Assembly: GCA_035041965.1 (NCBI GenBank)
Contig: JAPYMA010000485.1
Location: 1 to 64,000, forward strand
DNA: 64,000 bases
Source of the DNA: Anisakis pegreffii
Taxonomy: Eukaryota; Nematoda; Chromadorea; Rhabditida; Anisakidae
Reading direction: 5' to 3'
Below are positions 38,801-51,254 of the stretch, piece after piece. The notes beneath the pieces are model-generated. The model had not been told where the DNA came from and searched no databases. It was given only the letters and a program-made list of their open reading frames with translations. Each line of letters starts with the position of its first letter. Position 1 is the first letter of the stretch. The translations under genes were made by a program, and so were the position numbers.

Positions 38801-41800
38801 CCGCTTGAGCGCACCCAATGCGCTCGGTTTGTTGTGAATGCAACGCACCACGAAACATCAACGACAGATGATCAACAACGAAGCTTGTGTTCGTGATCAA
38901 CGATAACACTCCACCCAGACAACGCATCAGAAATGCCTTCAAATAATCAACTTACAATACGCCAACATACTTCCAATAATCTACGCAACTGTTTAGAAAT
39001 TTTCAAAGACTACCAGTACAATATGCACTACTGCAATCAGATTTTGCAATCTGCAGCTCTCAGCGTTCTGATGAATATATAACATCAGGACAGAAATCAA
39101 AAAGTATGAATATCCATTGCTCGCTTGAGCGCAATTTTGTTTTGGTTATGGAGTGCGATAAATAAATAATTGAAAAGGAATCACCGTAAGTGAGATAAAT
39201 ATATAAACATATGGGAAGCCAGATTCAGTTTTTGGGGTGATCCGAATCTCGTGTAGCCTCTCTTTTACTAAGTCAACCAATACGAGTTCGTAAGAGTATG
39301 CAAAAGAAACCTTTTCATCCGATAGATTCGTGTATAAACTAAGTTGTTTGGCCATAGCGGCGGCCAGTGCGCACCGCCACTCGCCATCGTTGACGTTCTT
39401 AACGCATTCGTCCAACAAATCCAGCACATGAGCATGCCATTTGGCCACTCTCGATGAGCGCAACTCTATCACTTGGTTCTCCTCCCGCATCACACCTGAG
39501 CCCGTACACGAACCGGGTGGTGATAGTTCTGAAAGCAATGAAACTCTTTCGATATTACCGGATAAATCTCAGCGATTTGAGATTCACGTTCAGCTCATCA
39601 ACTGATTTAGAGAACGCCTGACACACATGCTGCACCAAATGAGGTTCTAAATCAGAGCACCAAAGTCAAACGATGAACAACACTGCAATACAACACGACG
39701 AATGAGAAGTAAACCAGAGCAATATCAAACCATCTATAATGGAGTCGATATGATCATATTTTTCATTCAGAACCGATTCCACAGATGGATGAAACCATGA
39801 CGATAGCGCTCTCATTAATCTGAACGCTTCTCGTGCACGCTTCGTCAATGCCACACTCATCGGCGCACCACTCATAAATGCTAGCAGTCTCGCGAATACC
39901 TGATAGCTACCAGCCACCCGTACTTAAACAAACACTATGATTAGCTTCTAGAAAAAATACGACGAACAATCAGTGATAAACTCTACAGATATCAGTCTTT
40001 TGTGTGATAATATACTCTCTACTTACCGTTATCGAAACCCGTTTCGAAGTCCATACTCTTTCCTTCTTTTATTGTTCGCTCGGCCAGTATTCGAATACAT
40101 TTGCAAATATCTGTTAACGCTGGTGTATACGATTCCATACATATGTATTCGAATAGAAATGGCCATAGAAGCTGAAATAAAATCAACGAATATCACAACT
40201 GAGTTATGGTTCATTTGAAGTTTCGGATTTCCTTTCGCCTCAATCGAAACAAATTGCGATTTTGACGATATTCTCAGAGTATAGAGGTGCGTGATTCGAG
40301 AATTGTTTCAATTAACCAGTTGCAAATCAAAACCTTATGCGCAGATTCACACGTGTTCGCGATGGTCTGCAGAGCTTGACCACACTGTGTTCTTAACTGC
40401 GCTGGTGTTGGAGTGTCAGCTGAATCCATGCTATAGGCTGATGTCTTTTTCGCCTAAATTATTTGAAATTGATTCATATTTATTGTTTTTGTATCGAAGT
40501 GTTCGTATCAACAAAATGCACAACAACGGAATCAACGGGATTCTGAATGCATACAAAAGGAATTTTACAGTTTCTGCCCTCTTTCTCCAATATAGCATTT
40601 TGATCGCTCACATTAAACGACGAACTGAAAAGTCTATGTACAGCGAACTGCGTTATCGAATAAACTTCTTCTATCCGAATTCAATGAAGGAACACAGGAT
40701 GTGAAGCGTATTGAAAGCACTCACTAATGCGTCCTCTTGGACGATAAGATTTCTGACCAAGAAGGCGATAACATGCTCACCACCCTCGGCATCAATATAA
40801 CCGTGATCAGCCAACGCCACACACAACTGACACATTCCCTTCTTGACGCGGATACTTAACGCGCTATCGTTGCCTGATTGCAACATTGGCTTCAATCCAA
40901 GTATCACCAATGAGCGTTTATCTTCCATATAAGGTCCTGAATTTACACAAGGAATTGTATTTGAGATGGAATTTCATTCCCTCACATCCTTGTAGTGGTG
41001 ATGACATACAATCTGCAATGCAATCGGCCTGCACCCATTCCCTAATCCAGTGACAGCGATATTTCCCGAAGAGCTCACAAACGATGAAACTATTCGCAAA
41101 GTTTAATGATAACAGAAAACTATTTCTGATGATAAATTTAAGAAGTGACCAACCAGCCGAATTCAGTAAATGTCTCATAACATTGATAGCGCCGAGTTTG
41201 CACGAATCTTGAACATTCTGCATTTTATGTAAAAGATAGTAAACGATCTTGTCGGCAAATCGAACAGCTGAAATTCCACAAATCATTTAGATTTCTTGCA
41301 GAACAATCTTTACCGATTATGAAAATAATGAAGATGAATATAATATGATAGAAACTGAAACAAAATCTAACTTTCCAATAATCTCAGATACAACAAAAAA
41401 CGAAAAAACAAACCAGCCACATGAAAACAACGAAATGCTTCACTCTGATTTCGGATAGCAATATTCGATGAAAGATTCGAATCAGTGAACAGACACACGT
41501 GCGGAAAAAGTCCATTCAGAATATCCTCTAGATACGATTCTAATGGTGATGTTTCGTCCTCACAAGTGGCTTCCAAAAATCGACAAATACCCTAAAACAG
41601 TGTGATCAACCAATCAACAACCAATCAATTAATAAATCAATCATCGATCAAACACAAGCAAAAACCTGCAGAATATCAGCAAAACAACTTCACAATATTA
41701 CCTATGCCTACAAAGAAGTTTTATAACACAGTATCGTTAACTTGGAATTTAAGCCTGATCTAGAAATGAAGTATACAACTGCGCTTAAAAATCCCTCGAC

Positions 41801-44377
41801 TAAATCGTCACGAATAATCTGCTAAAAACAAGACTGGCTCAATAATCTTGAAAAACGCTAGATCCCTAAAAATAGAGAATTAATCACGACGGATCGAATA
41901 TGACTGGTACCTGAGTGATTAAATGTTGATCAGTTGTGGCTCTTCTGTATAAGCCCAACAACGCTGGCACAATTTTTCTCAAATCGTCATTGACACGTTT
42001 CAACGAGATCATCAAACACAGTTCACCAATACAATTGGCTGCTTCAGCACGAACCTGAACGACGTCAAAACGTATTACAACAAAAAATAATTGAATCCAT
42101 TTCAAAATCCAGAATTCCGGTAACAGAGCAAATCCACAAAAAATTATCAAACATGAATGCCAGAAACTTCATCAGAGCATTTATCAACAATCACGAGATC
42201 ACGCGAATCTACGAAAATACACGTAAAACATTTGCAATTGGGAACAATAAAATGGTTTTCTTCTTAGGAATTGTTCTTTCATCTGCAAAATATCCATAAA
42301 GTTGGCTAATAAATAAAGATGCTCAAATTTCTTTTTCACATAAAATTAACTCCATTCGAATGGTACAATTCTGAAGTTTACAGCAACGTTGCATCTATTC
42401 GAACAGCAGAAAGTACGTTTAAGACATTATGGATCACGCTTTTTTTTGATGAATTTTACTTTACACGACCACCTTTGCACACATGATATGTCACAGCACT
42501 ATCCATCACCGCCACTGCTAATTCTGTCTGCTACCAAATTCAATCCCCCGAAAATTGAACAACTAGTGGTAATGAGCACGATCATGGAATGCAAAAAATG
42601 TTCGCAAGCTCTAAACCGAGTGGTGTGCCAATATCATAAATGTTGTGAGCCTGAGCCAGGCTATGATCCGGCTTGTATTTATTATCTAATTGTCGGCAAA
42701 AAAGGAGAAAAAAATGAAACCTTTTGATCCTTAGAAGCTAGCCATGAGAAGACAACATCATAAGCCAACTCCATTTGATCAGCGTAATTTTGTTGAACAA
42801 TCTGCGGATCAAATTTGGAATCACCCATTGCTGATTTTGTTGGTGTCGATAAGAGTTTTGTAACTGTATCATCGGTAGTGCTGTTGTTATCGGCACAAGA
42901 TTCGCCGATCGTTGTCTCATGACCATTTATATATTGCTTAGTTTCCGTGAAGTGTTGATTTGACGATTCAATTGAAGCAGCCGCAGTTGTATATTCACGA
43001 ACAGATTCGCAGAAAGAGCGTAAAGCATGCGACCACGCATGACGTTGGCTATCACCGCGAACGTATGGTAGCAATGGAATGGTACGTGATAGAACGTCGG
43101 TTAGAAATGGTACAAAGCCAACAGCTGAAAGAATTCATAATACACAAATAAGCCAACTGAATTCATATGGCCAAAAATGGCTAAGCAAACGATCAATTCA
43201 AGAGTTGCGAAAAGGTCAACCACTCACAACCCCTCAATATACTGCCGATTAGGGAGTTAAGAAGTGACAAAACGGTGACGATACAGTGATAACACAAACA
43301 GGCATTAGTCTGTTTTTAATAAATTGTGATTGTTGCTAAAACAATGATTGATCGTAACCATTATGTTCAGCGACGGACGCTAGTGCAAGCACAACAAATC
43401 GATGCGGTGGAGTGGTCAATGCGGGTGGAAATTTCTGTAAAAGTGCATCCATGACGTGACCAACCAAAGCATGTTTCTTCGCTAGTGTCACCAACAAATC
43501 GCATGCTGACTGAGGCCATTCCTCTTCATTCTCCTTAACCAATACCAAACGTAATCACTTTCATTATCAACATCTTCGTACAATCATGCAACATCGAAAT
43601 CTTGGAGTATCCAATATCGTCGACTCTTCCAAAGGATCCAATCATTCAAGATTACAATCATTGTGCTCATACACTTAAGAGTATCACTTGAATTGTGACG
43701 GAATACGATTGAAAATCTAAAAACGCATGAATAATCTTACTTTCGACAGTGTCATTTCTTGCGTCGCAAGATTAATAATCAAGAGAGCTTGTTGTTCATC
43801 AACTAGATCCAGTACTGATCTATTTTCCAAAACTTGGTTGATTGATGACAGTACGAATGCTCGATTTACACCATTCAACTGAAAGGATATTGAATCAGTG
43901 GAGACTTGTTAACATTACAATGGAGGCTTCTTATCTTGAGTTGAACTAATTTATGACTCAACTTTTCAATGACATAACGCCTATAGAAATACGATTGTTT
44001 GAGAGCTAAAAAAGAAACATGGGTAGAGCATGTTGAAGGAATTAAAAACGTGAAGTATCAAAGAATGCTGCACGGCAATATGAAAGGTGAGTTATAACCT
44101 TATTATGCTGCATGAGGAATGCGTGTGCTGCACAAAGAAAAATAGATGGTTGTGAGGTGCCAACGGCCACTAATGAGCCATTCACGTCAGCACGTGCACC
44201 GTCCACATTCGGCAATGTGGTGGCGCAGTCGAACATCGCTATTATTAAGCCTACAAACAGGTGCTTTACTTTGTTCTGCTCCACTTCTCGTTGATCATCA
44301 GAAAGCAGAATCGAAAACTAAAAAGTAAAATCGCAAAAGAATGAAACGTTTACGTTACCTTCTAAAGTGTGAACCAT
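29851..44377 (-). CDS. hpo-27: MROH1/HPO-27-like HEAT-repeat protein, 37 exons
   Basis: The product has about 1,790 residues built of HEAT-type helical pairs. It follows vertebrate MROH1 (HEATR7A) throughout: NKLNGVNRAFVLSSIN near the start, MEDKRSLVILGLKPML, GHERSRAVDASVLVLEVYYR, and LMLLLKDHDVEVRLSTARAI at the end. The C. elegans relative HPO-27 is known as a RAB-7-recruited lysosome fission factor, so a role at the lysosomal membrane is expected. Exons, 5' to 3': 44377-44359, 44286-44099, 43878-43741, 43533-43359, 43124-42721, 42054-41911, 41591-41414, 41267-41154, 40936-40725, 40453-40334, 40171-40027, 39922-39731, 39646-39559, 39528-39311, 38936-38694, 38466-38394, 38121-38027, 37890-37765, 37291-37193, 37066-36974, 36700-36584, 36509-36396, 36141-36006, 35892-35768, 35583-35431, 35231-35074, 34865-34652, 34512-34392, 34152-33971, 33663-33529, 33342-33256, 32860-32738, 32432-32319, 31499-31359, 31078-30941, 30489-30321, 29936-29851. 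Phases agree except at 39559/39528, where one base too many remains. The donor at 33529 is chosen for phase; AAAAG|GTTCGA at 33521 is stronger. The first exon (ATGGTTCACACT) is the least certain. No membrane segment or signal peptide was seen. Confidence 0.92.
31530..31592 (-). mobile_element. 5'-truncated RTE LINE 3' end in an intron
   Basis: The reverse complement reads GCATTGTGGCCAGCAACGTT, then GATAGCCTGGCCGAT. This matches the last coding codons, stop and 3' end of the LINE at 49411-49456. It lies in the intron just upstream of the MROH1-like exon at 31499 and is in the same orientation as the gene. Confidence 0.8.
32880..33110. mobile_element. GC-rich insertion in an MROH1-like intron
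   Basis: The intron between exons 33342-33256 and 32860-32738 holds a GC-richer block, including GTCGGGTCTCCTCC and CCCCTCCCCCCTCCGTCCCG. It is unlike neighbouring introns and resembles the CCCCGTCCCCGA composition of the GTGCGGGGA elements. No inverted repeats were delimited. Confidence 0.4.
38270..38400 (-). repeat. Partial local duplication (partner 39075-39195)
   Basis: TGCTCGCTTGAGCGCAATTT and its flanks occur at about 38318 and 39117, with the same order of surrounding motifs (ATCAGGACAGAA before, GAAAAGGAA after). The 38.3-kb copy abuts the donor of exon 38466-38394. The 39.1-kb copy abuts the donor side of exon 39528-39311. An unequal exchange inside the MROH1-like gene is likely. 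Confidence 0.75.
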
Positions 44378-44760
44378 TTTGAATCGGTTTATTTACTCAT
44401 TCGCTCATTAAATTCAACTATCCAAATATCTGAAACAATCATTCTAATTCAGGAGGACAACCACTCGATATAAATATATACCAACCACAACATAGTGAAT
44501 CATTTAGCCACAGCTTAATTTCATTAGTAAACGGGTGCAACATAGGAATGAAGATATTCGATTACTGTTCGTGGAAAAGTCATTAATTAACGACCAACAA
44601 TGGTAATCAATGATCTCATGAATATAAATGTATAAATTGAAAAGATGAAATGAAAGAAAACGGTCGCCAGTGGACGAATACGGAAAACAAACAATCCATC
44701 TAAATCAATACCAAACATGGAAAGATATGAATGGATAAAACAAAATATATGACGGACGAC

Positions 44761-45666
44761 AGAGAATATTATTTCAGCTGATCCATTTGTTTGTGCTAGT
44801 GTACTTATGACGATCATATCGCCTCGTCGCAATTCGCCATAAAGATGAGTCTCAGCGTAAGGGCGGAGTCATCCAAGAACATGCACAATCATAAGTCAAG
44901 GTGCGACTGATCGATCGTGAGTGCTTGACTAATCAACATTTATACCAATGGTATGTTAGGAAAGGACCGTTTTTAGTGATAATACACAGAATAAAATTTT
45001 GTAGGAAGTAAAATTCACTATTATACGTACTATTTTGTTTAAAAAACGTCTACTATAAAAAATTGAGCCGTCTCAAGGTAAAAAAACTTGGGCAAAAACG
45101 AGAGTCATATATACATAGTACCCAATTTCTGGTTAAAGAAAAGAGGTTTGAGCAAAGCGATTAGGAATCGTCTCATGTTCGCCTCACCTTAAAATATACT
45201 TCCCCTATAAGGGCACCATCTTACTTCCATGGTGACGCAGAATACATAAATGTGTTAGAATCAGTCCAATCAGTCCATAGGTTCACCTACAATACACTAA
45301 TGATCAGGAGATCCCATTCCCCTGAACCCCTCAAGTATGCGGAAAGATTAATACTATTAATATGGAAATCCTTGAGTTGTGCAGATTCTACGCTCACCTT
45401 TGCATGGTATAAACGTTGTATGTAATTATGTCGATTTGCTCTTTCGTCAAGAAGCCATATTAATAAACCCAGGAATATTTCGATGAGCCCATGACAAAAC
45501 AAAATATTTCGATGGAACAGTGAGTGTGAAGAGCCTACTGAAATTCGTTGGCATTTCTTAAAGAGTTCAAATCGTTGAGACTTCCTTAGTTTCTCAGGCG
45601 TTGTCCTCGAAGAATGATATACAGTTATTGAATGATTAATGTTAACGAAATCTTGTAGAAGTGCAT
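44761..45666 (-). CDS. Unrecognised minus-strand gene, two candidate exons
   Basis: Exon 45666-45398 follows TGCTGCTTAG and ends GCAAAG|GTGAGC. It encodes 89 residues including ALLQDFVNINHSITVYHSS, EKLRKSQRFELFKKCQR and a hydrophobic stretch LIEIFLGLLIWLL followed by DERANRHNYIQRLYHAK. A phase-compatible second exon, 44850-44761, gives THLYGELRRGDMIVISTLAQ then TNGSAEIIFS, though its donor (TCT|GTCGTC) is weak. The composition is protein-like and long for chance, but no family was recognised. The hydrophobic stretch could be one membrane helix. The gene ends close to the MROH1-like start and is in the same orientation. Its 5' part would lie beyond the transposons at 45.8-51.4 kb or be lost. 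Confidence 0.4.
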
Positions 45667-45841
45667 CTAAGCAGCAAAAATTGGTGTTAAATCAGTCATT
45701 AATATGCCTAAATATCGTTAAATTCAGTAGAAGCTTCTGTTGGAAACACTTACAAAGATTTTTCGCGTAAGGAATTGATATACTGCGAAGTGTAGTTAGC
45801 AGTGATCATCCAAGAGATGGATACTAACTGATCGTTTTAGT

Positions 45842-46132
45842 TAGTGTGGTGCGGGGACGGGAGATGGTCGGGGACGAAATTTTGTAGACAGGGGCCCCGA
45901 AAATGCGGTCGGATCAAAAATTATCGGGAACAGAGACTCCGGGACGGGGCTACCGAAATTCCCCGACTATTAGTATTGGAGGGACGGAAAAAAGTGGGGA
46001 ACGGGAAAAATCGAGGACGAAATTCTGCAGGCAAGGACTCCGAATATGTCGTCGGATCGAAAAAAGTCGAGGGGGGAGGGGTTCGGCGACAGGGACCCCG
46101 AAATTCTCCAATCTCTGCTCTGCACTACACTA
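45842..46132. mobile_element. MITE of the GTGCGGGGA family
   Basis: 291 bases. The left end is TAGTGTGGTGCGGGGACGG; the right end, reverse complemented, is TAGTGTAGTGCAGAGCAGAG. The inside is rich in CCCCGA/TCGGGG units. Flanks share TTTTAGT, a possible target-site duplication. No coding capacity. Relatives are at 18889, 49568 and 51255. Confidence 0.75.
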
Positions 46133-46299
46133 ATTTTAGTCATGCGATGCGGTAACCGTTGTCAAAACGTTCAACTGTTTATGTAGTCCTCATTGTGTTC
46201 TCTCGTATCGGTTATGTGTGGCTGTTTTATGTATTAGTCGAGTACGTATGAGTCTCCATCGAATTCATCTGACCATATTTCCGATGCTATTTATTAAGA

Positions 46300-49200
46300 C
46301 TCCTGCAAAATCCGATTCCACTACTTCAACGCAGTGAAGGAGTGGCAACGGATCGGGAGGGCTATGCCAGCGGAGCTTTATGCATTGGCAGGTTTTACCA
46401 AGCTGGACAGGCTTCCCGTGGGCACCGGGGTGACGATTACGTATCTGATCCCCAAGGGCCAACCCGGCTAAAGTGGAACGGTAACTGGCCTGCCCGCCTA
46501 GCCAGCGGGATGGCGTCACAAATGGCTAAAAGAATGCAAGAAAATGGGCCTCAGTACCCTGAAGGGCAATCGAACCGTGCTACGACGGCGGGACGGGATT
46601 CGAGAGTCCAGAGGCTGCTAAGAATCTCAGGTTCGGACAGGCCGTCACAACATCGAAAAAAAACCCTAGCCATATGCACCTATAACTGCAGGTCATTGGC
46701 AGGGAGGACCGGACTGACCCACTTGATGGAGGAATTGAAGAAAATTAAATGCGACGTTCTCGGGCTCTGTGAAACACGTCGAAAAGAAGAACTCAACGCA
46801 AGATGGAACGATGGGAGCGCCGTGAGATTGGGCAAAGGAGACGGTACCCGAACAGTCGGAGGTATTGGGTTCATCGTAAGTAAAGAATGGGCTTCTAAAA
46901 TAGTCTCGTGCAATATTCTGTCATCAAGAATAGGGGTTCTAAACGTTCAAGTATCAGGAAAGGCCACCCTCAAAATCATCCAGGCCTACGCCCCAACAAA
47001 CTCTGTTGATGACGATGAGGTTGAAGAATTCTACCAGGAGCTGGAAACGGCTCTTACTAAAAAATCCACATACACCATCGTCATGGGCGATTTCAACGCA
47101 AAGGTCGGGAAAGGGTGGCAAGGAGAACAATATATTGGAAAATTTGGACTAGGAGAAAGAAACGAAAGAGGAGAACGCTTAATAACCTTTGCCGAGACGA
47201 ATAAACTCTACATTGGCAACAGCCTATTCAGAAAAAGACCAGCGAGAAGATGGACATGGATAGCTCCGAATGCTCAGTACCGAAACGAAATCGACTACAT
47301 CATGATCGACAGAAGGCGACTACTTCAAGACGTCTCTGTCGTGGCTCCCTTCAACACCGGCAGCGACCATCGTTTAGTTCGGGCGAAAATCGTCATCGAC
47401 AAGAAAAGAGAGAAGAAAGCGCTGCATATCTCAATGAAACACCAACGCATCAAGGCCTTCGACGAGATGGTATTGCAAGACGCCATCAAGAAAGAAAACT
47501 GGGATCAGATTGAAGAGATTGACAAAGACTACGAGTCGCTAATCACCAAGCTAAAGGCATGCTTTAGGAAGGCTAAAGTCGACCAACAGCAACTCAAGGA
47601 TGACAGAATCTCTGAAGAAACGAAGAGATTAATGGAATGACGGAAATCCTTGAAAAGAAACAAAACAGACCTCGTCGAGTATTCCATCTTATGTAAAGCC
47701 ATCAGGCAGCATGTGAAGGAAGACCTCGAGAGGTACAAATTAAGAAAACTGCTGAAAGTCGCTGAGAAGGGCAAAAGCATGAAAAAATGCCGACGAGAAA
47801 TGGCACAATATAGAAGGGAGGTGACGGCACTAAAAGACAACGATGGACAGACGGCGACTGACAAAAGAGGAATGGAGGAGGTTTGCAGAAACTTCTACAC
47901 GAATCTTTTCAAGTCATCCTTATTGTTCACTCCTCCGTCACCAAAGGCAATGGATGACGTGCCACCAATACTGGTTAGCGAGATCGAAAGTGCTCTTCAT
48001 CTGACAAAAAGCGGCAAAGCTCCTGGTAAAGACGGAATAACATCAGAAATGATCAGGAGCACTGAGGAAACATTCTGGAAAGCCCTTGCGACAAGGTTCA
48101 ACATCTACTTGAAGCAGGGCAAAATACCCTCTCAGTGGAAAGGGTCAAATACCATTTTGCTGTATAAAAAGGGCGATAAGGAAGATCTAAAGAATTATCG
48201 TCCCATTTGCCTCCTGTCTCAAATCTACAAACTATTTACTAAAATCATCGTAACGAGATTGTCAACCGATCTCGATTACCAACAACCCAGAGAGCAGGCA
48301 GGCTTTCGCAAAAACTACAGCACGATGGACCATATATTTACCCTGACACAACTGATAGAGAGGGCAAACGAATACAAACTACCCCTATGTGTCGCTTTCG
48401 TCGACTACGAAAAGGCCTTTGATAGCGCCGAGATTAACGCAGTGCTAACGTCTCTCCACGAACAAGGTATCCCGGCCCAGTACATCAATCTCCTCAAAGA
48501 GGCAAACACCAACTGTACCACAGATATCAACTTACTATCGACACCAGTAACAGTCCCAGTAAACAAGGGTGTCAAACAAGGGGATACAATCTCCCCGAAA
48601 CTTTTCACGGCATGCCTCGAAATGGTTCTTCGAGACATCGACTGGGATGGTGGTATCAGTATCAACGGTGAAATTCTGAATCATCTTCGATTCGCAGATG
48701 ACATCGTGCTCATCGCTGAATCCACTAAGGAGCTCCAGGCCATGCTGACGACGCTGAGCACCAAAAGTGCCGCCGTCGGCCTCAAACTCAACCGCATGAA
48801 AACTAAATTCATGCGCTCAGATATCACTCCTGCGGGCCAAATAGTGGTGGAAGGCGATGTAATTGAAGAAGTGAAAGAATATACCTATTTGGGGCAACTG
48901 GTGAATATGGACCGAGATATGAAGCCCGAACTAGCTCAAAGAATACGATCCGGATGGAAGGCGTTCAACTCGATAAAGGATGTGCTAAAGGCCAAAATTG
49001 ATGGATCTCTTCGTGCCCATCTGTATAACAGCACAGTCTTGCCCGCGATGCTCTATGCATGCGAAACGTGGGCAACGACAAAAACAGAAGAACAACGACT
49101 TATAACAACACAGAGGGCAATGGAGAGATGTATGTTAGGAATATCGTTGCGTGAGCACATCCGATGCGAGGAGATATGCCGGAGAACTGGGATAAGCGAC

Positions 49201-49470
49201 GTAATCACAGAGTACAGGAAACAGAAGCTACGATGGGCAGGCCACGTAGCTCGAATGAATGACAACAGGTGGACCCGAGCAATTCTAGAATGGTACCCCC
49301 GAGAACACAAACAACCGCTCGGAAGACCTCCAAAAAGGTGGCGAGACGAGATCGACAAGGCGATTGGTAAGACCTGGCAAAGGAAAGCAAGGTCGAGGGC
49401 TGATTGGAAACGCATTGTGGCCAGCAACGTCAACAACGTTCGATAGCCTGGCCGATTCCAGTATTCCAGC
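46300..49470 (+). mobile_element. Full-length RTE-clade LINE with target-site duplication
   Basis: ATTTATTAAGA occurs directly before (46289-46299) and directly after (49471-49481) the element, an 11-bp target-site duplication fixing both ends. The element is 3,171 bases, with a 5' leader of only 42 bases and a 3' tail of about 25 bases after the stop. It lies between a GTGCGGGGA-family MITE and a longer member of that family. A clear, matching duplication indicates a fairly recent insertion. Confidence 0.92.
46342..49446 (+). pseudogene. RTE endonuclease/reverse transcriptase, one in-frame TGA
   Basis: A single frame of about 1,034 codons is interrupted only by TGA at 47638-47640, probably a mutated CGA. 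The N-terminal region of about 110 residues is unassigned. An APE-type endonuclease follows: TYNCRSL, LCETRRKEE, MGDFNAKVGK, RRWTW, RNEIDYI and SDHRLVRA. The reverse transcriptase has FVDYEKAFD, KQGDTISPKLF and the catalytic RFADDIVLI box (about 48690-48715). The C terminus has YLGQLVN and the LRWAGHVARM-type segment typical of RTE-1 relatives in nematodes. The stop lies between endonuclease and reverse transcriptase, so without readthrough the element cannot make a complete enzyme. Confidence 0.93.
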
Positions 49471-49567
49471 ATTTATTAAGAACTGTACCGTGAATGCTTA
49501 CTGATTTCGGCTTTTGAAAAACGTTTTGGATTTAGTATTACCACATTATTAAATAAAGAGTTAACGG

Positions 49568-50795
49568 TAGTGTTGTGCGGGGAGTCCCCGAACTCGGGGT
49601 CCCCGTCCCCAACCATTTTCGAGCGGCGGCCATTTTCGGGGACTTTCCTCGTCCCCGACCTCTCCAGAATTGTCGGCGTTGAAGGGTCTCCCCGAAACAC
49701 CCGAAAAAAAATTGAATTCGAATCTACCGCGCCCTTGCGAACAATTCGGAGTTGAATTTTCAGTCTTTACTCGCATGTTTGCCTTTAAGGCCTCACTACC
49801 ATCCTGTCTCAGCTAGGGTTCACAGGGGATCCCGGGATTCAATTCTGATCCCAATCCCGGTATTTAAGTTTTGAAAAATCCTAGGATCTCGGGATTTGGT
49901 AAAGCAGGTCAATTTGTATTAATTTTGATAGTGCGTCCATCTTGAAGCAAGCCTTAATCATTCCCAGCTCACTCATATGCAGTCATCCTTGTTGTTTGCC
50001 ACCTATCATTGATAAATAGTCAAGGAAATTGGTGCAAGTCAGACGAATGGCACGATCAACAACAGCTTGATGAACTTTTGCGTAGCATTTCATTGAACAT
50101 TCAACTGATTATTCTGCCCTTCATTAGTTCATGTCACGCTCATCTGGATGCATTTCTATTTGACTGATGGAGATAATCACATTTTCTAGTGAGAAGCAAG
50201 AGCAACAATATTCAGCGAAATTTTGAGTTCCTGAATCCGTGTGTTAATACCTTCCTATGATTAAGAATATTTCGAGAGCTGCACAGTGACATGTGATACG
50301 TCCGTGTGGGTAGGTGTAGTAGAAAACTGCAGGAGTAGAGCGTGTATTCTCTTTTGTTTTTGTCAAAGAAATTTTGATATTATTTTGCTATTTTTCCAAA
50401 CGGTTTTTTGGTATATTTTTTGCTAAACTATAAAAACTCTATTTGCAATGCTTTTTTTGCTATTATTTTTTTAAAATTTTGCTATTTTCAAAAACTCTAT
50501 TTTCTCGTGTGATTAATTCAAATACTGTAGATAGAATTGCCTTTACAGTTATCGCTAATCTAGCCTAAAGATCACTTATTTCAATGCTTTTCGTGTTTTC
50601 AAGGTCCTGCTGACTCTAGTTCCAAAGCTACATCTTTGGGGAGTTTCTTGGAGTCGGGTACGGGGATAAGATTGAGGTTTCTCCCCGAAACTCCCCGTCC
50701 CCGTCCCCGACCATTCTCGAGCGGCGGCCATTTTCGGGGACTCTCCCCGTCCCCGAAATGTTCCCGACTTATTTTTCTCTCCCCGCAGAACACTA
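49568..50795. mobile_element. Non-autonomous element of the GTGCGGGGA family
   Basis: 1,228 bases with terminal inverted repeats TAGTGTTGTGCGGGGAG at 49568 and its complement ending at 50795 (TAGTGTTCTGCGGGGAG). Both subterminal regions carry CCCCGTCCCCGA and GAGCGGCGGCCATTTTC motifs, also found at 18975. The inner right region matches 20362-20420. The AT-rich interior has no transposase frame. It is thus a deletion derivative or cousin of the 18889-20525 element. Confidence 0.75.
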
Positions 50796-51250
50796 GTTGA
50801 TGATACTCGGTAGCCCACCGAAGGGCTAACAGTACACTCATCAATACAGAACTGACAAACAATGAACCCAATATAACAGCTATTAATAAATTAGACATTC
50901 AACTAATATCACGACATGGTAATGCATTATCCAAGTATTGCAACCAACAGTAAGCACATCAAAGCGCCAGGCCATTTGGAAGATTTTAAACATTTTTTTG
51001 TTTACCGTTCTCAAGTTTCCCTTTTGATTAACGTAGAACCAGAATAAATGAGTCCAGCTTGAAAGAAGACATCATTTTTCATTGACCACTTTTTTGCATG
51101 TTTTACACTTTCTTCATTTATTCGTGAATGGGATGATTGCGTTGTTAAGTTAAGATGAAATATTGTTCATTTGCAAATGATTCCTTACTTGTATTCAATA
51201 GATGTTAAGGATGTATGATAATATTATTATGTTATTGGGTTTCGTAATTA
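50796..51250. other. Unannotated AT-rich stretch between elements
   Basis: No gene or RNA recognised between two GTGCGGGGA-family elements. Confidence 0.4.
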
Positions 51251-51254
51251 TGAT

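Noticed and set aside
42389..42727. 112-codon plus-strand frame
   Set aside because: It lies antisense to an MROH1-like intron and exon; no recognisable domain.
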